A DNA stretch of 64,000 nt from Paenibacillus sp. FSL R7-0273 (GCF_000758625.1 NZ_CP009283.1:261501-325500), one strand, 5' to 3'; positions 30,095 through 38,790 are shown, counted from the stretch's first letter. Numbers and translations are program-made. The notes: generated by a model not told the origin, from the letters alone.

Positions 30095-31105
30095 TTGAAA
30101 TGGACGTCGAAGATTGCGATAGGATCAGCAGCTGTTCTGATAGCTGCGCTGCTCTTCATTGGAGCCCGGATGTCCGGGTATCCGAACGGAGGAGGTTCTG
30201 GTGCCGGTGCCGGCTTTCCGGCCAAGCCGGTTACGCTGATCGTACCTTATGCTGCCGGCGGAGGAACAGATACGACCGCACGGGCTCTGGCCAAAGCTGC
30301 CGAGAAGGTGCTGGGCCAGCCGGTTATTGTACTGAACCGGACGGGCGGAGGCGGTTCTGTCGGGCTGATGGAGGGTGCGAATGCTAAGGCTGACGGGTAT
30401 ACGGTCACTTTTTTACCTGCGGAGCTGACGATTCTGCCGCATCTGGGACTGCTGCCGATTACTTATGAGAGGTTCAAACCGATTGCCCAGACGAATTTTG
30501 ATCCTTCCGCCATTACCGTAAGAGCCGGAGCGCCATGGCAAACCGTAAATGAATTTCTCGACTTTGCGAAAGCGCATCCAGGGGAAGTGAAGATGGGGAA
30601 TGCCGGAACGGGGAGTATATGGCATTTGGCTGCCGTAACATTGGAACGGGAAACAGGTGTGAAGTTTGCCCATATTCCTTTTGAAGGTGCGGGACCCGCT
30701 GTGTCTGCGCTGATGGACGGCTTTGTCGATGCGGTGCCGGTAAGTCCTGCCGAGGTGAAGAAGGCTGTGGATGAAGGGAAGCTGCGGACACTGGCGGTTA
30801 ATGCCGATAAGCGCTCAGAGGCGCTGCCTGATGTGCCCACGCTGGAGGAGCAGACCGGAATTCATGTGAACTTCACCAGTACGTGGAGAGGGCTTGCTGT
30901 ACCGAAGGATACGCCGGATGCCGTAGCGGAGCTGCTGGCAGAGGCCTTTATTAAAGGAACAGAAGACCGCAGCTTCCGTGAAGCTATGACCACGAATGGT
31001 CTTGGACTGCTGGTGAAGGACGATAAGGCGTTCATGCGCCAGCTCAAGGAAAGCGATGATTTATTCTCACGGATGATTCCGGAGCTCGGGCTGAGCCGTA
31101 AGTGA
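30095..31105 (+). CDS. TctC/Bug-family solute-binding protein
   Basis: A 336-residue extracytoplasmic receptor of the tripartite tricarboxylate transporter family. One N-terminal hydrophobic segment (residues about 8-24, IAIGSAAVLIAALLFIGA) has no lipobox cysteine and so is a signal peptide or anchor. It is followed by PAKPVTLIVPYAAGGGTDTTARALA, the classical Bug-family ligand loop, and later NAGTGSIWHLAAVTLERETGVKFAHIPFEGAGPAVSALMDGFVDA. The start is TTG (30095) with AGAGGG at good spacing; the overlapping ATG is out of frame. No TctA or TctB membrane subunit is present; instead KdgT follows after 52 bases. It may work with a distant TctAB or act as a sensor component. Confidence 0.88.
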   Translation: MKWTSKIAIGSAAVLIAALLFIGARMSGYPNGGGSGAGAGFPAKPVTLIVPYAAGGGTDTTARALAKAAEKVLGQPVIVLNRTGGGGSVGLMEGANAKADGYTVTFLPAELTILPHLGLLPITYERFKPIAQTNFDPSAITVRAGAPWQTVNEFLDFAKAHPGEVKMGNAGTGSIWHLAAVTLERETGVKFAHIPFEGAGPAVSALMDGFVDAVPVSPAEVKKAVDEGKLRTLAVNADKRSEALPDVPTLEEQTGIHVNFTSTWRGLAVPKDTPDAVAELLAEAFIKGTEDRSFREAMTTNGLGLLVKDDKAFMRQLKESDDLFSRMIPELGLSRK

Positions 31106-31157
31106 CTTGAAAGCGCGCTCAGACCGCAATACAGAATGAAGGGTATGATTAAAGATT

Positions 31158-32162
31158 ATGAAAATTAAAAAGACACTTGATAGAATTCCCGGCGGCATGA
31201 TGCTGGTACCGCTGTTCCTGGGGGCGATTATCCATACGGCCTTCCCGAACGCAGGCGAATACTTCGGCGGCTTCACCAAAGGGCTTATGACCGGTACTGT
31301 GCCAATCCTTGCTGTATGGTTCTTCTGTATGGGTGCGGCAATCGATGTGCGGGCAACCGGCACGGTACTGCGCAAATCGGGAACGCTGGTATTGACCAAA
31401 ATAGCCGTAGCCTGGGTTGTGGCTATCATTGCCATCCAGTTCCTGCCTGAAGGCGGCGTCAAAAACGGCTTCTTCGCCGGCCTGTCCGTGCTTGCCATCA
31501 TCTCGGCGATGGATATGACCAACGGCGGCCTGTATGCCTCCATTATGCAGCAGTATGGCACCAAGGAGGAATCCGGTGCATTCGTGCTGATGTCGCTGGA
31601 ATCCGGCCCGCTTGTAACGATGCTGATTCTCGGCAGTACCGGTGTAGCTGTATTTGAACCGCATGTATTCGTAGGCGCTGTGCTGCCGTTCCTGGTCGGC
31701 TTCCTGCTGGGTAACCTTGACCACGACCTGCGTGCTTATTTCGGAAAAGCGACCCAGACCCTCATTCCGTTCTTCGGCTTCGCGCTGGGCAGCTCGATTG
31801 ACCTCGGTGTCATCCTGGATACAGGCTTGCTCGGTATTCTGCTTGGTCTTGCTGTTATTGTGATTACAGGAATTCCGCTGATCTTTGCCGATAAGTATAT
31901 CGGCGGCGGCAACGGGACTGCCGGTCTAGCCGCATCCAGTACTGCCGGAGCAGCTGTAGCGAATCCTATGCTGGTGGCTAACCTCAAGCCGGAATTCCTG
32001 CCTGCGGCAGAGACCGCAACAGCGCTTGTAGCCGCATCCGTTATTGTGACCTCCATTCTGGTTCCAATTATAACGGCCTACTATTCCGATTATATGAAGA
32101 AGAAGAAACCGCCGGTGTCAGAGGGGCCGTCTGATGTTGGAACACCGAAAGCTGCTATTTAA
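31158..32162 (+). CDS. kdgT: 2-keto-3-deoxygluconate permease
   Basis: A 334-residue inner-membrane carrier of the KdgT family, a proton symporter for 2-keto-3-deoxygluconate released from pectin and other uronic-acid polymers. Diagnostic stretches are [21 protein letters not shown] at the N-terminus, [20 protein letters not shown] and [21 protein letters not shown]. About ten hydrophobic helices are seen. It follows the TctC-like receptor gene closely, and a terminator lies 46 bases downstream. No kduD, kdgK or kdgA gene is in the window, so the catabolic enzymes are elsewhere. Confidence 0.93.
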   Translation: MKIKKTLDRIPGGMMLVPLFLGAIIHTAFPNAGEYFGGFTKGLMTGTVPILAVWFFCMGAAIDVRATGTVLRKSGTLVLTKIAVAWVVAIIAIQFLPEGGVKNGFFAGLSVLAIISAMDMTNGGLYASIMQQYGTKEESGAFVLMSLESGPLVTMLILGSTGVAVFEPHVFVGAVLPFLVGFLLGNLDHDLRAYFGKATQTLIPFFGFALGSSIDLGVILDTGLLGILLGLAVIVITGIPLIFADKYIGGGNGTAGLAASSTAGAAVANPMLVANLKPEFLPAAETATALVAASVIVTSILVPIITAYYSDYMKKKKPPVSEGPSDVGTPKAAI

Positions 32163-32207
32163 ATAATTCTTATAACAACGTAAATAAAATATTTATAAAA
32201 TGATATT

Positions 32208-32248
32208 AACCCTCCGTGAGCGATGAATTCAGCCATGGAGGGTTCTTT
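32208..32248 (+). terminator. Terminator of kdgT
   Basis: AACCCTCC pairs with GGAGGGTT across a 21-nt loop and is followed by CTTTG, a weak T-run. Confidence 0.6.
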
Positions 32249-32309
32249 GTGCACTGTCGTAATCTTGCTCTCCTGTTCCGGAAATCTGCATAAGCCGGGG
32301 GTGATCGTT

Positions 32310-32315
32310 TATACT
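32310..32315 (+). promoter_or_regulatory. -10 element of the ada operon
   Basis: TATACT about 28 bases before adaA; no recognisable -35, as expected for a promoter activated by methylated AdaA. Confidence 0.35.
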
Positions 32316-32337
32316 GGCGGTATGAGGTGATGTGATT

Positions 32338-32925
32338 ATGGAGCAGGCATTGTTTGAGCGTATTTATGCTTCAGTAGTGAACCGGGAGCCGACCTATGAC
32401 GGCGTTTATTATACGGCTGTGCTGACGACCCGTATCGTCTGCCGCCCGTCCTGCCGGGCCAGAACGCCCAAGGCGGAGAATGTGGAGTTCTACACATCGC
32501 TGGAAAAAGCGGTCCGGGCGGGCTTCCGCCCGTGCAAGCGGTGCCGGCCCGAGGACGGCGGCGCACTCCGCCCGGATGCGGTGCTCGCCGCCCGGGCAGA
32601 TGCCGTTATGGAGGCCCGGCTGGGCGAGAAGCTGACACTGGCGAAGCTGGCTGAGGAGCTTACGGTCAGCCCGTTCCACCTGCAGCGGACATACAAGCGG
32701 GTGAACGGCTGCTCGCCGGCCGCGCGGCTGGACCATCTGCGGTCAGACAAAGCGTGTGAGCTGCTGGCCCATACGGATGCGCCTATCGCTGAGATCGGCA
32801 GGGCAGCGGGCTTTCCGGGCGCATCGCATTTTGCCGCCTGGTTCACGCGCAGGAACAGCCTTTCACCAACAGAGTACCGTAATCAATCTAAGGGAGGGAC
32901 TGCCGATGAGCAGGAACGCGAATAA
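32338..32925 (+). CDS. adaA: Methylphosphotriester-DNA methyltransferase / AraC activator
   Basis: Self-methylating sensor of alkylated DNA. The N-terminal zinc domain has the four cysteines Cys35 (methyl acceptor), Cys39, Cys66 and Cys69 in RIVCRPSCRARTP and PCKRCRPE. The C-terminal part (about 95-185) is an AraC double helix-turn-helix (LTLAKLAEELTVSPFHLQRTYKRVNGCSP, APIAEIGRAAGFPGASHFAAWFTRR). Once methylated, AdaA activates its own operon. The ATG at 32338 has GAGGTGA at ideal spacing; the in-frame GTG six bases upstream is less likely. It overlaps adaB by 20 bases. Confidence 0.93.
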   Translation: MEQALFERIYASVVNREPTYDGVYYTAVLTTRIVCRPSCRARTPKAENVEFYTSLEKAVRAGFRPCKRCRPEDGGALRPDAVLAARADAVMEARLGEKLTLAKLAEELTVSPFHLQRTYKRVNGCSPAARLDHLRSDKACELLAHTDAPIAEIGRAAGFPGASHFAAWFTRRNSLSPTEYRNQSKGGTADEQERE

Positions 32926-33514
32926 AGCGGGAACGTCCGGGAACCGGAAGAATGCTGCTACGCAGCCTGTGGTAATCTATCATCACACCGTGAGTCTCGG
33001 GGGCAGAGCATGGACACTATGGGCGAGCGCCAAGGGACTTATCCGTGTATCGTATGAACAGGATCAGGGACAGCTTCCGGCAGGCTGGCTGAATCTCCAT
33101 GCCCCGTCTGCCCGGCTGGAGGAGAATGCAGATGTTTTTGCGGAGATGGGCGTTATCAGTCTGCTTGAGCGCTATTTCGCGGGCGAAGCTGTCAGCTTCG
33201 GCAGTCTGCCGCTTGATCTGTGGGGAACTGCCTTTCAGCAGGAGGTCTGGAAAGGGCTGCTGCAGATTCCTCACGGGAGTCTGGCTACCTATAGGGAGCT
33301 GGCTGTACAGATCGGCCGCCCGCTTGCGGTTCGTGCAGTCGGTGCCGCTAACGGGCAGAATCCGGTTCCGGTTATTGTGCCATGCCACCGGGTCATCGGG
33401 GCGAATGGCACACTGACCGGCTACCGGGGCGGGCTGAAGCTGAAGCAGGAGCTGCTGGCGCTGGAAGGAATTACACATGTGGGGGCGAAGGGTCATGAAC
33501 GATTTGCTTTTTGA
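32906..33514 (+). CDS. adaB: Methylated-DNA-protein cysteine methyltransferase
   Basis: Suicide enzyme that removes O6-methyl groups from guanine. A 202-residue protein with the Ogt/MGMT signature: FQQEVWKGLLQIPHGSLATYRELAVQIGRP, then the active-site motif VIVPCHRVIG with acceptor Cys160, and GTLTGYRGGLKLKQELLALE. ATG 32906 lies inside the adaA coding end and is preceded by AAGGGAGGG; a longer in-frame extension through adaA is rejected. It sits between adaA and alkA, forming a complete adaptive-response operon. Confidence 0.94.
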   Translation: MSRNANKAGTSGNRKNAATQPVVIYHHTVSLGGRAWTLWASAKGLIRVSYEQDQGQLPAGWLNLHAPSARLEENADVFAEMGVISLLERYFAGEAVSFGSLPLDLWGTAFQQEVWKGLLQIPHGSLATYRELAVQIGRPLAVRAVGAANGQNPVPVIVPCHRVIGANGTLTGYRGGLKLKQELLALEGITHVGAKGHERFAF

Positions 33515-34400
33515 GCTGCCGCTGCCGGACTGCTTTGACTTGAGTGCCTGTCTGGCCTATATGCACCGGTCGCCGCTGGAATGCCTGTTCCGCCCGGACG
33601 ATACAGGGGTTAACCGGCTGTTTATTGTAGGGGGAGAGAAGCTTCTGGTCCGGCTGACAACGGCGGAGGAACAGCCTCGGCGTCTGCAGGTTACACTGCT
33701 GAGCGGGGCTGTTCCGGGAGCGGAGGCCAAAGCCTGGCTGGTCCGCTATATTGTGGAGTGGTTCGATCTGGACCGCGATCTGGCCCCGTTCTATGAGCTT
33801 GCGGGACGGGACCCGCTGCTGCAGCCGTTGACTGTCAGCGAGCGGGGCCTGCGGATCATCGGCATCCCGGATCTGTTCGAGGCCTTGTGCTGGGCCATTC
33901 TGGGCCAGCAGGTTAACCTGGCGTTCGCGTACAGGCTCAAGCAGCGGCTCACTGCCGAATACGGGAGCTCATTAGAATACGAAGGACATACGTATTATCA
34001 TTTTCCCGCTCCTGAGGTTTTCCTGACGGTGACCCAGGAAGAGCTCTGCAGCCTGCAGCTGACCCGGAACAAAGCGCGGACTTTGCTGGAGGTCGCTGCC
34101 CTTATCGCCGCAGGCGGGCTTAGCCGGGAGGAGCTGCTGGCGCTGCCTTCTCCGGAGGAGGCGGAGGCACGGCTGCTTAAGCTCCGGGGTATCGGCCCCT
34201 GGACCTCGCAATATGTGCGGATGCGCTGCCTGCGCGATACAACTGCCTATCCGGTAGGCGATGTAGGGCTGCAAAACGTGGTCAAATTCCTGACCGGCAT
34301 GGACCGCAAGCCTACAGCGGCAGAGCTGCTGGAGCTGGCGCTGCCTTGGAGGGGCTGGGAAGCCTACGCCACCTTTTATTTGTGGCGGGCGCTTTATTGA
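33495..34400 (+). CDS. alkA: DNA-3-methyladenine glycosylase II
   Basis: Base-excision enzyme that releases 3-methyladenine and related alkylated bases. The 301-residue protein has an N-terminal AlkA domain and the HhH-GPD core: ALCWAILGQQVNLAFAYRLKQRL, then the helix-hairpin-helix RLLKLRGIGPWTSQYVRMRCL and the catalytic Asp256 in YPVGDVGLQN. ATG 33495 overlaps the end of adaB by 20 bases, so translation is coupled; an in-frame ATG at 33477 is possible but has no better site. A bidirectional terminator follows at once. Confidence 0.92.
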   Translation: MNDLLFELPLPDCFDLSACLAYMHRSPLECLFRPDDTGVNRLFIVGGEKLLVRLTTAEEQPRRLQVTLLSGAVPGAEAKAWLVRYIVEWFDLDRDLAPFYELAGRDPLLQPLTVSERGLRIIGIPDLFEALCWAILGQQVNLAFAYRLKQRLTAEYGSSLEYEGHTYYHFPAPEVFLTVTQEELCSLQLTRNKARTLLEVAALIAAGGLSREELLALPSPEEAEARLLKLRGIGPWTSQYVRMRCLRDTTAYPVGDVGLQNVVKFLTGMDRKPTAAELLELALPWRGWEAYATFYLWRALY

Positions 34401-34403
34401 CCG

Positions 34404-34434
34404 GGTCTGCCGCTAACACGGCAGACCTTTATTT
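34404..34434. terminator. Terminator of the ada operon
   Basis: GGTCTGCCG and CGGCAGACC form a 9-bp stem with a 6-nt loop followed by TTTATTT; its end overlaps the last bases of the convergent gene. Confidence 0.85.
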
Positions 34435-35355
34435 CAGCAGCGGCTCTGCAAGCCCGACCATCTCTTCTTTGCTGAAATACTGTCCGCTCATCTCGTCTAT
34501 CTGATACAGCAGGAAGCCCTCCTGCCCTGGAGTTTCAACCGACCAGGTCAGATTATTACCGCCTTTATATCGGGTATAGATTAGCTCTACACCGCCGGCA
34601 GTCAGCTTCTCGGCAGTAAAATCAACACTATCATCTACATACATGGTGGAAGGATTGGCAGTTTTGCTGATACGTACACTAACCTCCTGGTCTCCCTTCC
34701 GGTAGGACGCGGTCAGCGTGAGCAGCTTGTCTGACAGCCCGACTGGAAGCAGGGCATAACCCTTGCCGGACTGCTCTGCCTGCTTGCGCAGCTGGTCCGT
34801 TACAGCTGCTGCTTCTTCAGGAGAAGGCGTAAGCGGCTCATATCTGGCGGAGGCACTGTGGAAGGTGTAGCCGTCCGGAAGCTGCCGGGCAAGGCCGAGC
34901 TCCTGTCCGGCCAGCTTGGCCTGCAGTACAGACCAGTCACTGTAGACCACAGGCTTGGACCGCGTATCGGTTAACCCGTCCGGGTTGTGTGCAGTGACAT
35001 AAAAAATGGCTGCCGTACCGTCCTGAAGCAGCTGCTCCCCGAGCTCTCTGGTGTAATCCAGCCGCTGAACCGTTTCCTCCTGCTGAAGAGGGAATTCTGC
35101 GACTGGCTTAACCTGATAGGTCAGCTCTCCGTCCTTATTCTTCAGGCTCTGGTAGTGTACAGCGGCAAAGCCGGAGGATGCCGTCAGCAGCAGCCCCGCC
35201 ATAACCAGCACTCCCACTTTATACTTCATGAAGAACCTCTGCCTTGTCTGCTTGGTTGCGTACAGCCGGTTCATGACCCTGCTGGACACATCCATTTCTG
35301 CTGGTGCTGCTTTAAGAAGGATTTCTTTCAATTCCTTGTCGTTGTAAACCGGCAT
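34429..35355 (-). CDS. Membrane protein paired with ECF sigma factor, likely anti-sigma factor
   Basis: A 308-residue protein. The first about 45 residues are cytosolic (KELKEILLKAAPAEMDVSSRVMNRLY), then one transmembrane helix (VGVLVMAGLLLTASSGFAAV, about 47-66) and an extracellular domain of about 240 residues that I do not recognise. Such a single-pass layout directly after an ECF sigma gene is typical of anti-sigma factors, but no zinc HxxxCxxC motif is seen. Start ATG 35355 has GGAGAGGA upstream and lies 44 bases inside the sigma gene. The extracellular part may sense an envelope signal. Confidence 0.7.
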   Translation of the reverse strand: MPVYNDKELKEILLKAAPAEMDVSSRVMNRLYATKQTRQRFFMKYKVGVLVMAGLLLTASSGFAAVHYQSLKNKDGELTYQVKPVAEFPLQQEETVQRLDYTRELGEQLLQDGTAAIFYVTAHNPDGLTDTRSKPVVYSDWSVLQAKLAGQELGLARQLPDGYTFHSASARYEPLTPSPEEAAAVTDQLRKQAEQSGKGYALLPVGLSDKLLTLTASYRKGDQEVSVRISKTANPSTMYVDDSVDFTAEKLTAGGVELIYTRYKGGNNLTWSVETPGQEGFLLYQIDEMSGQYFSKEEMVGLAEPLLK

Positions 35356-35905
35356 AGCGGTCCTCTCCCTTCGCATTCGCATAGTATTTGCGGAACTTCT
35401 CTGCTGCGCGCTCGTACTTTTTCCGCAGCCGGGCGCTGTTCTGCTGCAGAATCAGGCTGATATCCTGGTAGCTCATCTCCTCAACAGAACGCAGGATAAG
35501 CAGGTTGCGTTCCTCTGCCGACAGCTTGGCCATAGCGCGCTGCACCTTTTCGTCCAGATATTTCGCTTCAATCTGCTGGTCTACCGGCCTGTGCTGCGTC
35601 TCATCCTGATAAAACAGCCTGAGCGCCTTGCCCAGCTTCCGTTTGCGGAGCACATCAATGCACTGGTTGTAGGCGATTTTGTACAGCCAGGCTCCAAACG
35701 GCACTTCGGGGCTGTACTTGTCCAGGGAGCGGTAGGCTTTGAAAAAAACCTCCTGCGCGCTGTCCTCAGCCTCCGTATAAGACCCGAGCATGTGGCAGCA
35801 GTAGAGGGCAATCGGCTTCTGGTAAGCAAGCACGATGCTTTCAAATTTTCCGGTATCCCCGGCCAGCACCTCATCAACCGTCCGCTGCAGCTCTGTATTT
35901 TCCAA
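35312..35905 (-). CDS. ECF-type sigma-70 factor
   Basis: A 197-residue sigma factor. Region 2 covers LAYQKPIALYCCHMLGSYTEAEDSAQEVFFKAYRSLDKY and PFGAWLYKIAYNQCIDVLRKRK; region 4 covers AMAKLSAEERNLLILRSVEEMSYQDISLILQQNSARLRKKYERAAEKFRKYY. The start is TTG at 35905, with a near-perfect AAAGGAGGTGA at normal spacing. It overlaps the anti-sigma-like gene by 44 bases. An ECF-style promoter upstream suggests autoregulation. Target genes are unknown. Confidence 0.9.
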   Translation of the reverse strand: MENTELQRTVDEVLAGDTGKFESIVLAYQKPIALYCCHMLGSYTEAEDSAQEVFFKAYRSLDKYSPEVPFGAWLYKIAYNQCIDVLRKRKLGKALRLFYQDETQHRPVDQQIEAKYLDEKVQRAMAKLSAEERNLLILRSVEEMSYQDISLILQQNSARLRKKYERAAEKFRKYYANAKGEDRYAGLQRQGIERNPS

Positions 35906-35931
35906 GGCTGTTCACCTCCTTTCAATCTGTA

Positions 35932-35959
35932 CAACGGAGCAGGCGGCGGGAATGTGACA
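35932..35959 (-). promoter_or_regulatory. Possible ECF autoregulatory promoter
   Basis: On the minus strand TGTCACATT and CGTTG are spaced by about 17 bases just upstream of the sigma gene, resembling ECF-type -35/-10 elements. No sigma-A alternative is seen. Confidence 0.4.
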
Positions 35960-36111
35960 TTTTTACTGAAAAAGCTGATTGGATTGGTCTATACCGCAGA
36001 TGGCAGGGTACTGTGATTAGTTTAAACCAGATTTAAACTTCCCCAGCTCCGGATTTTAACCTGAGCCTTATACAATGAGGAAAAGAATCAGGATAAGGAG
36101 CAAAGGATGCA

Positions 36112-37119
36112 ATGAAAACGAGAAAAAGGGTTGGGTGGATGAGGCTCATCAGGAACATCATACTATCTGCTGGCGCAATTCTGCTGCTGGTAATGTCGTT
36201 TAACGGATTGATGACCCGGTATGAGCACAAAAAGTACCCGGCATGGGGCAGGTATGTTGAAGTGAAGGGTAAGACCATGCATGTGTACACTAAAGGGACG
36301 AAGGGCAATACCATTGTAATGTTACCCGGACTGGGGACGGCTGCACCTGTGCTTGATTTTGAGCCTTTGATTAACGAGCTGTCCATGGACAATAAAGTTG
36401 TAGTTGCTGAACCCTTCGGATATGGCTGGAGCGATTTTACCGATGAAGAGCGGACGGTGGACAATATAGTGGAGGAGCTGCGCAGCGCATTGCGGCAAGC
36501 GGGCATCGAGGGGCCGTATACCCTGCTGTCCCACTCGGTGTCCGGTATTTACAGCATGTACTATGCCACTAAATATCCGGAGGAAGTTGAAGCGGTTGCC
36601 GGGATCGATGTTACCCTGCCTCAGGCAGTGGAGTATTTCGGGGAATCTGTCCCGCGTATGCCAGGATATATGAGTCTGATTGCACCCGGTGGTCTGGCAA
36701 GAATCGCTGCGTATATCCTTCCGTCAGAGATCGTCCCGATTGCAGAAAGCGGCACTTATTCCGCCAAGAATCTAAAGCTGACCCAAATACTCACGGCCTG
36801 GAAGGCTTACAACAGCAATGTAGTCAATGAAGCCAATGAAATTGAACATAATATCCGTGTCACGCAGGAGATGGCTTATCCGCCCGATCTGCCTGTGATC
36901 ATCTTTGCGGCAGAAGCAGATAGAAGCAAGATAAAGGCGGACGGCAAGTCCAATATCACCTTCTATGAATCACAGCTGAGGAATGTACATCACCATAAGC
37001 TGATTGCTTTGAAGGGGCATCATTATCTTCACTGGATGCACTATAAGAGAATTTCTGATGAGGTAAATACGTTTCTAAGAGATTCTCTGGAGCACACTGG
37101 TTCATTGAGCGACAAGTAA
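36112..37119 (+). CDS. Alpha/beta hydrolase with N-terminal membrane anchor
   Basis: A 335-residue protein. An N-terminal hydrophobic helix (residues about 14-31, NIILSAGAILLLVMSFNG) anchors it or acts as a signal, followed by an alpha/beta-hydrolase fold: TIVMLPGLGTAAPVLDFEPLI (oxyanion region), VVVAEPFGYGWSDF, LLSHSVSGIYSMYYA with the nucleophile Ser in HSVSG (a GxSxG variant with His at the first position), and a late His in LKGHHYLHWMHYK. Substrate unknown. The gene is monocistronic, with AAGGATG before ATG 36112 and a terminator after it. Confidence 0.85.
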   Translation: MKTRKRVGWMRLIRNIILSAGAILLLVMSFNGLMTRYEHKKYPAWGRYVEVKGKTMHVYTKGTKGNTIVMLPGLGTAAPVLDFEPLINELSMDNKVVVAEPFGYGWSDFTDEERTVDNIVEELRSALRQAGIEGPYTLLSHSVSGIYSMYYATKYPEEVEAVAGIDVTLPQAVEYFGESVPRMPGYMSLIAPGGLARIAAYILPSEIVPIAESGTYSAKNLKLTQILTAWKAYNSNVVNEANEIEHNIRVTQEMAYPPDLPVIIFAAEADRSKIKADGKSNITFYESQLRNVHHHKLIALKGHHYLHWMHYKRISDEVNTFLRDSLEHTGSLSDK

Positions 37120-37125
37120 ACCTAA

Positions 37126-37167
37126 AAAAGACGGTCTTACTCCCCGGGGAGGTAAGAGCCGTCTTTT
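37126..37167. terminator. Bidirectional terminator
   Basis: AAAAGACGG/CCGTCTTTT outer stem with inner TTAC-TCCCC-GGGGA-GTAA pairing; serves the convergent hydrolase and PhnB-like genes. Confidence 0.88.
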
Positions 37168-37177
37168 CTGTCTTTGT

Positions 37178-37606
37178 TCACCCCTGCCGCTTGGTAAAAA
37201 TCTGAAAAGTAACGCCGAACCTGTCGGTCACCATACCGTAAGCAGGACTGAAATAAGCCGGGCCCAATTCAATGTCCACCTGTCCGCCTTCCTTCAGTAC
37301 GTTATACAGCTGCCCGGATGTATCCGCGTCACTTGTGGAAATACAGAGATTCAGCCCGTTGCCGGTCTGTCTCGTCTGCCCCGGCTCTAGATCGGCTACG
37401 AACATTGTGGTGTCACCGATGCGCAGTACAGAGTGGGCGATACGCGCCTTATCTTCATCGGATAGGGGGGCATTTTCTTGATCGGTTGGACCTTCCCCAA
37501 CAGTCTGTATAAAAAGCAGCTTCGCACCAAGACTCTCCTGATAAAATGTAATGGCTTCACGTGCTGTTCCTTCCAGCATTATAAACGGATTTACTTCTAT
37601 ATTCAT
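37178..37606 (-). CDS. PhnB-like VOC protein
   Basis: A 142-residue VOC-fold protein of the PhnB/DUF1428-like group: VNPFIMLEGTAREAITFYQESLGAKLLFIQTVGEGP, HSVLRIGDTTMFVADLEPGQTRQTGNGLNLCISTSD, and the C-terminal AYFSPAYGMVTDRFGVTFQIFT, which is highly typical. Function is not established for the group. GGAGGAGCG precedes ATG 37606. It is divergent from a YafY-type regulator with a palindrome in the shared region, a common pairing in bacilli, so the regulator likely represses it. Confidence 0.88.
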   Translation of the reverse strand: MNIEVNPFIMLEGTAREAITFYQESLGAKLLFIQTVGEGPTDQENAPLSDEDKARIAHSVLRIGDTTMFVADLEPGQTRQTGNGLNLCISTSDADTSGQLYNVLKEGGQVDIELGPAYFSPAYGMVTDRFGVTFQIFTKRQG

Positions 37607-37676
37607 ATTTAATCGCTCCTCCGGCGGTAGATTTGCCCGTCCATCCGGGCTATGCTCTTATTGTAGGGTATAATAG

Positions 37677-37691
37677 TGACAACTATTGTCA
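37677..37691. promoter_or_regulatory. Operator candidate TGACAACTATTGTCA
   Basis: A perfect TGACAA-CTA-TTGTCA inverted repeat, directly after a TATAAT at 37669-37674 and 29 bases before the regulator gene. It is a good candidate autorepression site between the divergent genes. Confidence 0.55.
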
Positions 37692-37719
37692 TGAATAAAA
37701 AAGAAATGGAGCTTCTGCC

Positions 37720-38721
37720 ATGTCTAAATCCAAACGGCTGCTCGACCTGATGATGACAGTCAACCGCAAGCGGAAATTTACCGTCAGAGAGCTGGCTGAT
37801 GAGTTCGGCGTGTCCACCCGGACGATTCTCAGGGATCTGCAGGAGTTAGGCGAGCTTGGAGTGCCGCTGTATTCAGAGGTAGGGCCGCACGGGGGCTATC
37901 AGGTGCTGAACGAACGGATATTGCCGCCGATTGCTTTTACTGAGGAGGAGGCTGTGGCGATCTTTTTTGCCAGTCATGCCCTGCGCCACTATGAATATCT
38001 GCCCTTCAAGGAGGAGTCCGTTTCTGCATTGCACAAATTTTATCATTATATGCCCGGGGATGTGCGGGACCGGATCGATGATATGAAGAACAGGATTGAT
38101 TTTGTGATTCCCGCGCGGGAAGCCGAATTTCCCTTCCTCTCGGTGCTGCTGGAGGCAGCCATAGGACAGAAGGTGCTGCTTATCGGCTATGAATCCACAG
38201 GGGAGCGCAGCCTGCGCCCGGTTCAGCCGGTCGGTATTTATGCGAGCAACGGGCTGTGGTATTGTCCGGCCTATTGCTTTGTGCGCCGCGGTATCCGGTT
38301 ATTCCGCTGTGACCGGATCGATGCTGTAGAGGAAGACAGCTCAGGGCTCACACCGCTTGATCTGCGCCGGGTACACCTGGAGAACAGGCATCAATTCGTA
38401 GCGGAGGAACAACCGGCAGAGCGGGCGGAAGGAATGGAGCCAGCGCAGGAGGCGGGAGAGCGCCGAGGCCGGGTCCGGCTGCACGTGGAGCTGACAGGCA
38501 GGGGAGTGCAGGCCTGCGAAGGTGAAATATGGTCATCCTATCTGCTGCAGGTAAAGCCTGACGGCACCGGCCGGCTGGAGGGGGAGGTTTCAGAGCGTGA
38601 TTTAGGCTACTTCGCCAGATTTCTCACCGGCATCGGCCATGAGGCAACCATCCGTGAGCCGGCCGGGCTGATAATGGAGCTGAGGCGCTTGCTTCAGGAG
38701 CTGCTGGAAAAATACAGCTGA
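37720..38721 (+). CDS. YafY-family HTH/WYL transcriptional regulator
   Basis: A 333-residue regulator with an N-terminal DeoR-like winged helix (KRLLDLMMTVNRKRKFTVRELADEFGVSTRTILRDLQELGELGVPLYSEVGPHGGYQVL) and a WYL domain at about 140-220 (KVLLIGYESTGERSLRPVQPVGIYASNGLWYCPAYC). A Glu/Ala-rich insert near residue 225-250 (EEQPAERAEGMEPAQEAGERR) is unusual and looks like a flexible linker. The WYL domain binds nucleic acid or small ligands. It is divergent from the PhnB-like gene. Confidence 0.88.
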   Translation: MSKSKRLLDLMMTVNRKRKFTVRELADEFGVSTRTILRDLQELGELGVPLYSEVGPHGGYQVLNERILPPIAFTEEEAVAIFFASHALRHYEYLPFKEESVSALHKFYHYMPGDVRDRIDDMKNRIDFVIPAREAEFPFLSVLLEAAIGQKVLLIGYESTGERSLRPVQPVGIYASNGLWYCPAYCFVRRGIRLFRCDRIDAVEEDSSGLTPLDLRRVHLENRHQFVAEEQPAERAEGMEPAQEAGERRGRVRLHVELTGRGVQACEGEIWSSYLLQVKPDGTGRLEGEVSERDLGYFARFLTGIGHEATIREPAGLIMELRRLLQELLEKYS

Positions 38722-38790
38722 GCGCTTATCAGCACCAGGCCGGGAGGCTGTCTTCTGAATGCTTGTAACGCTTGTGAGACAATGACCGTC

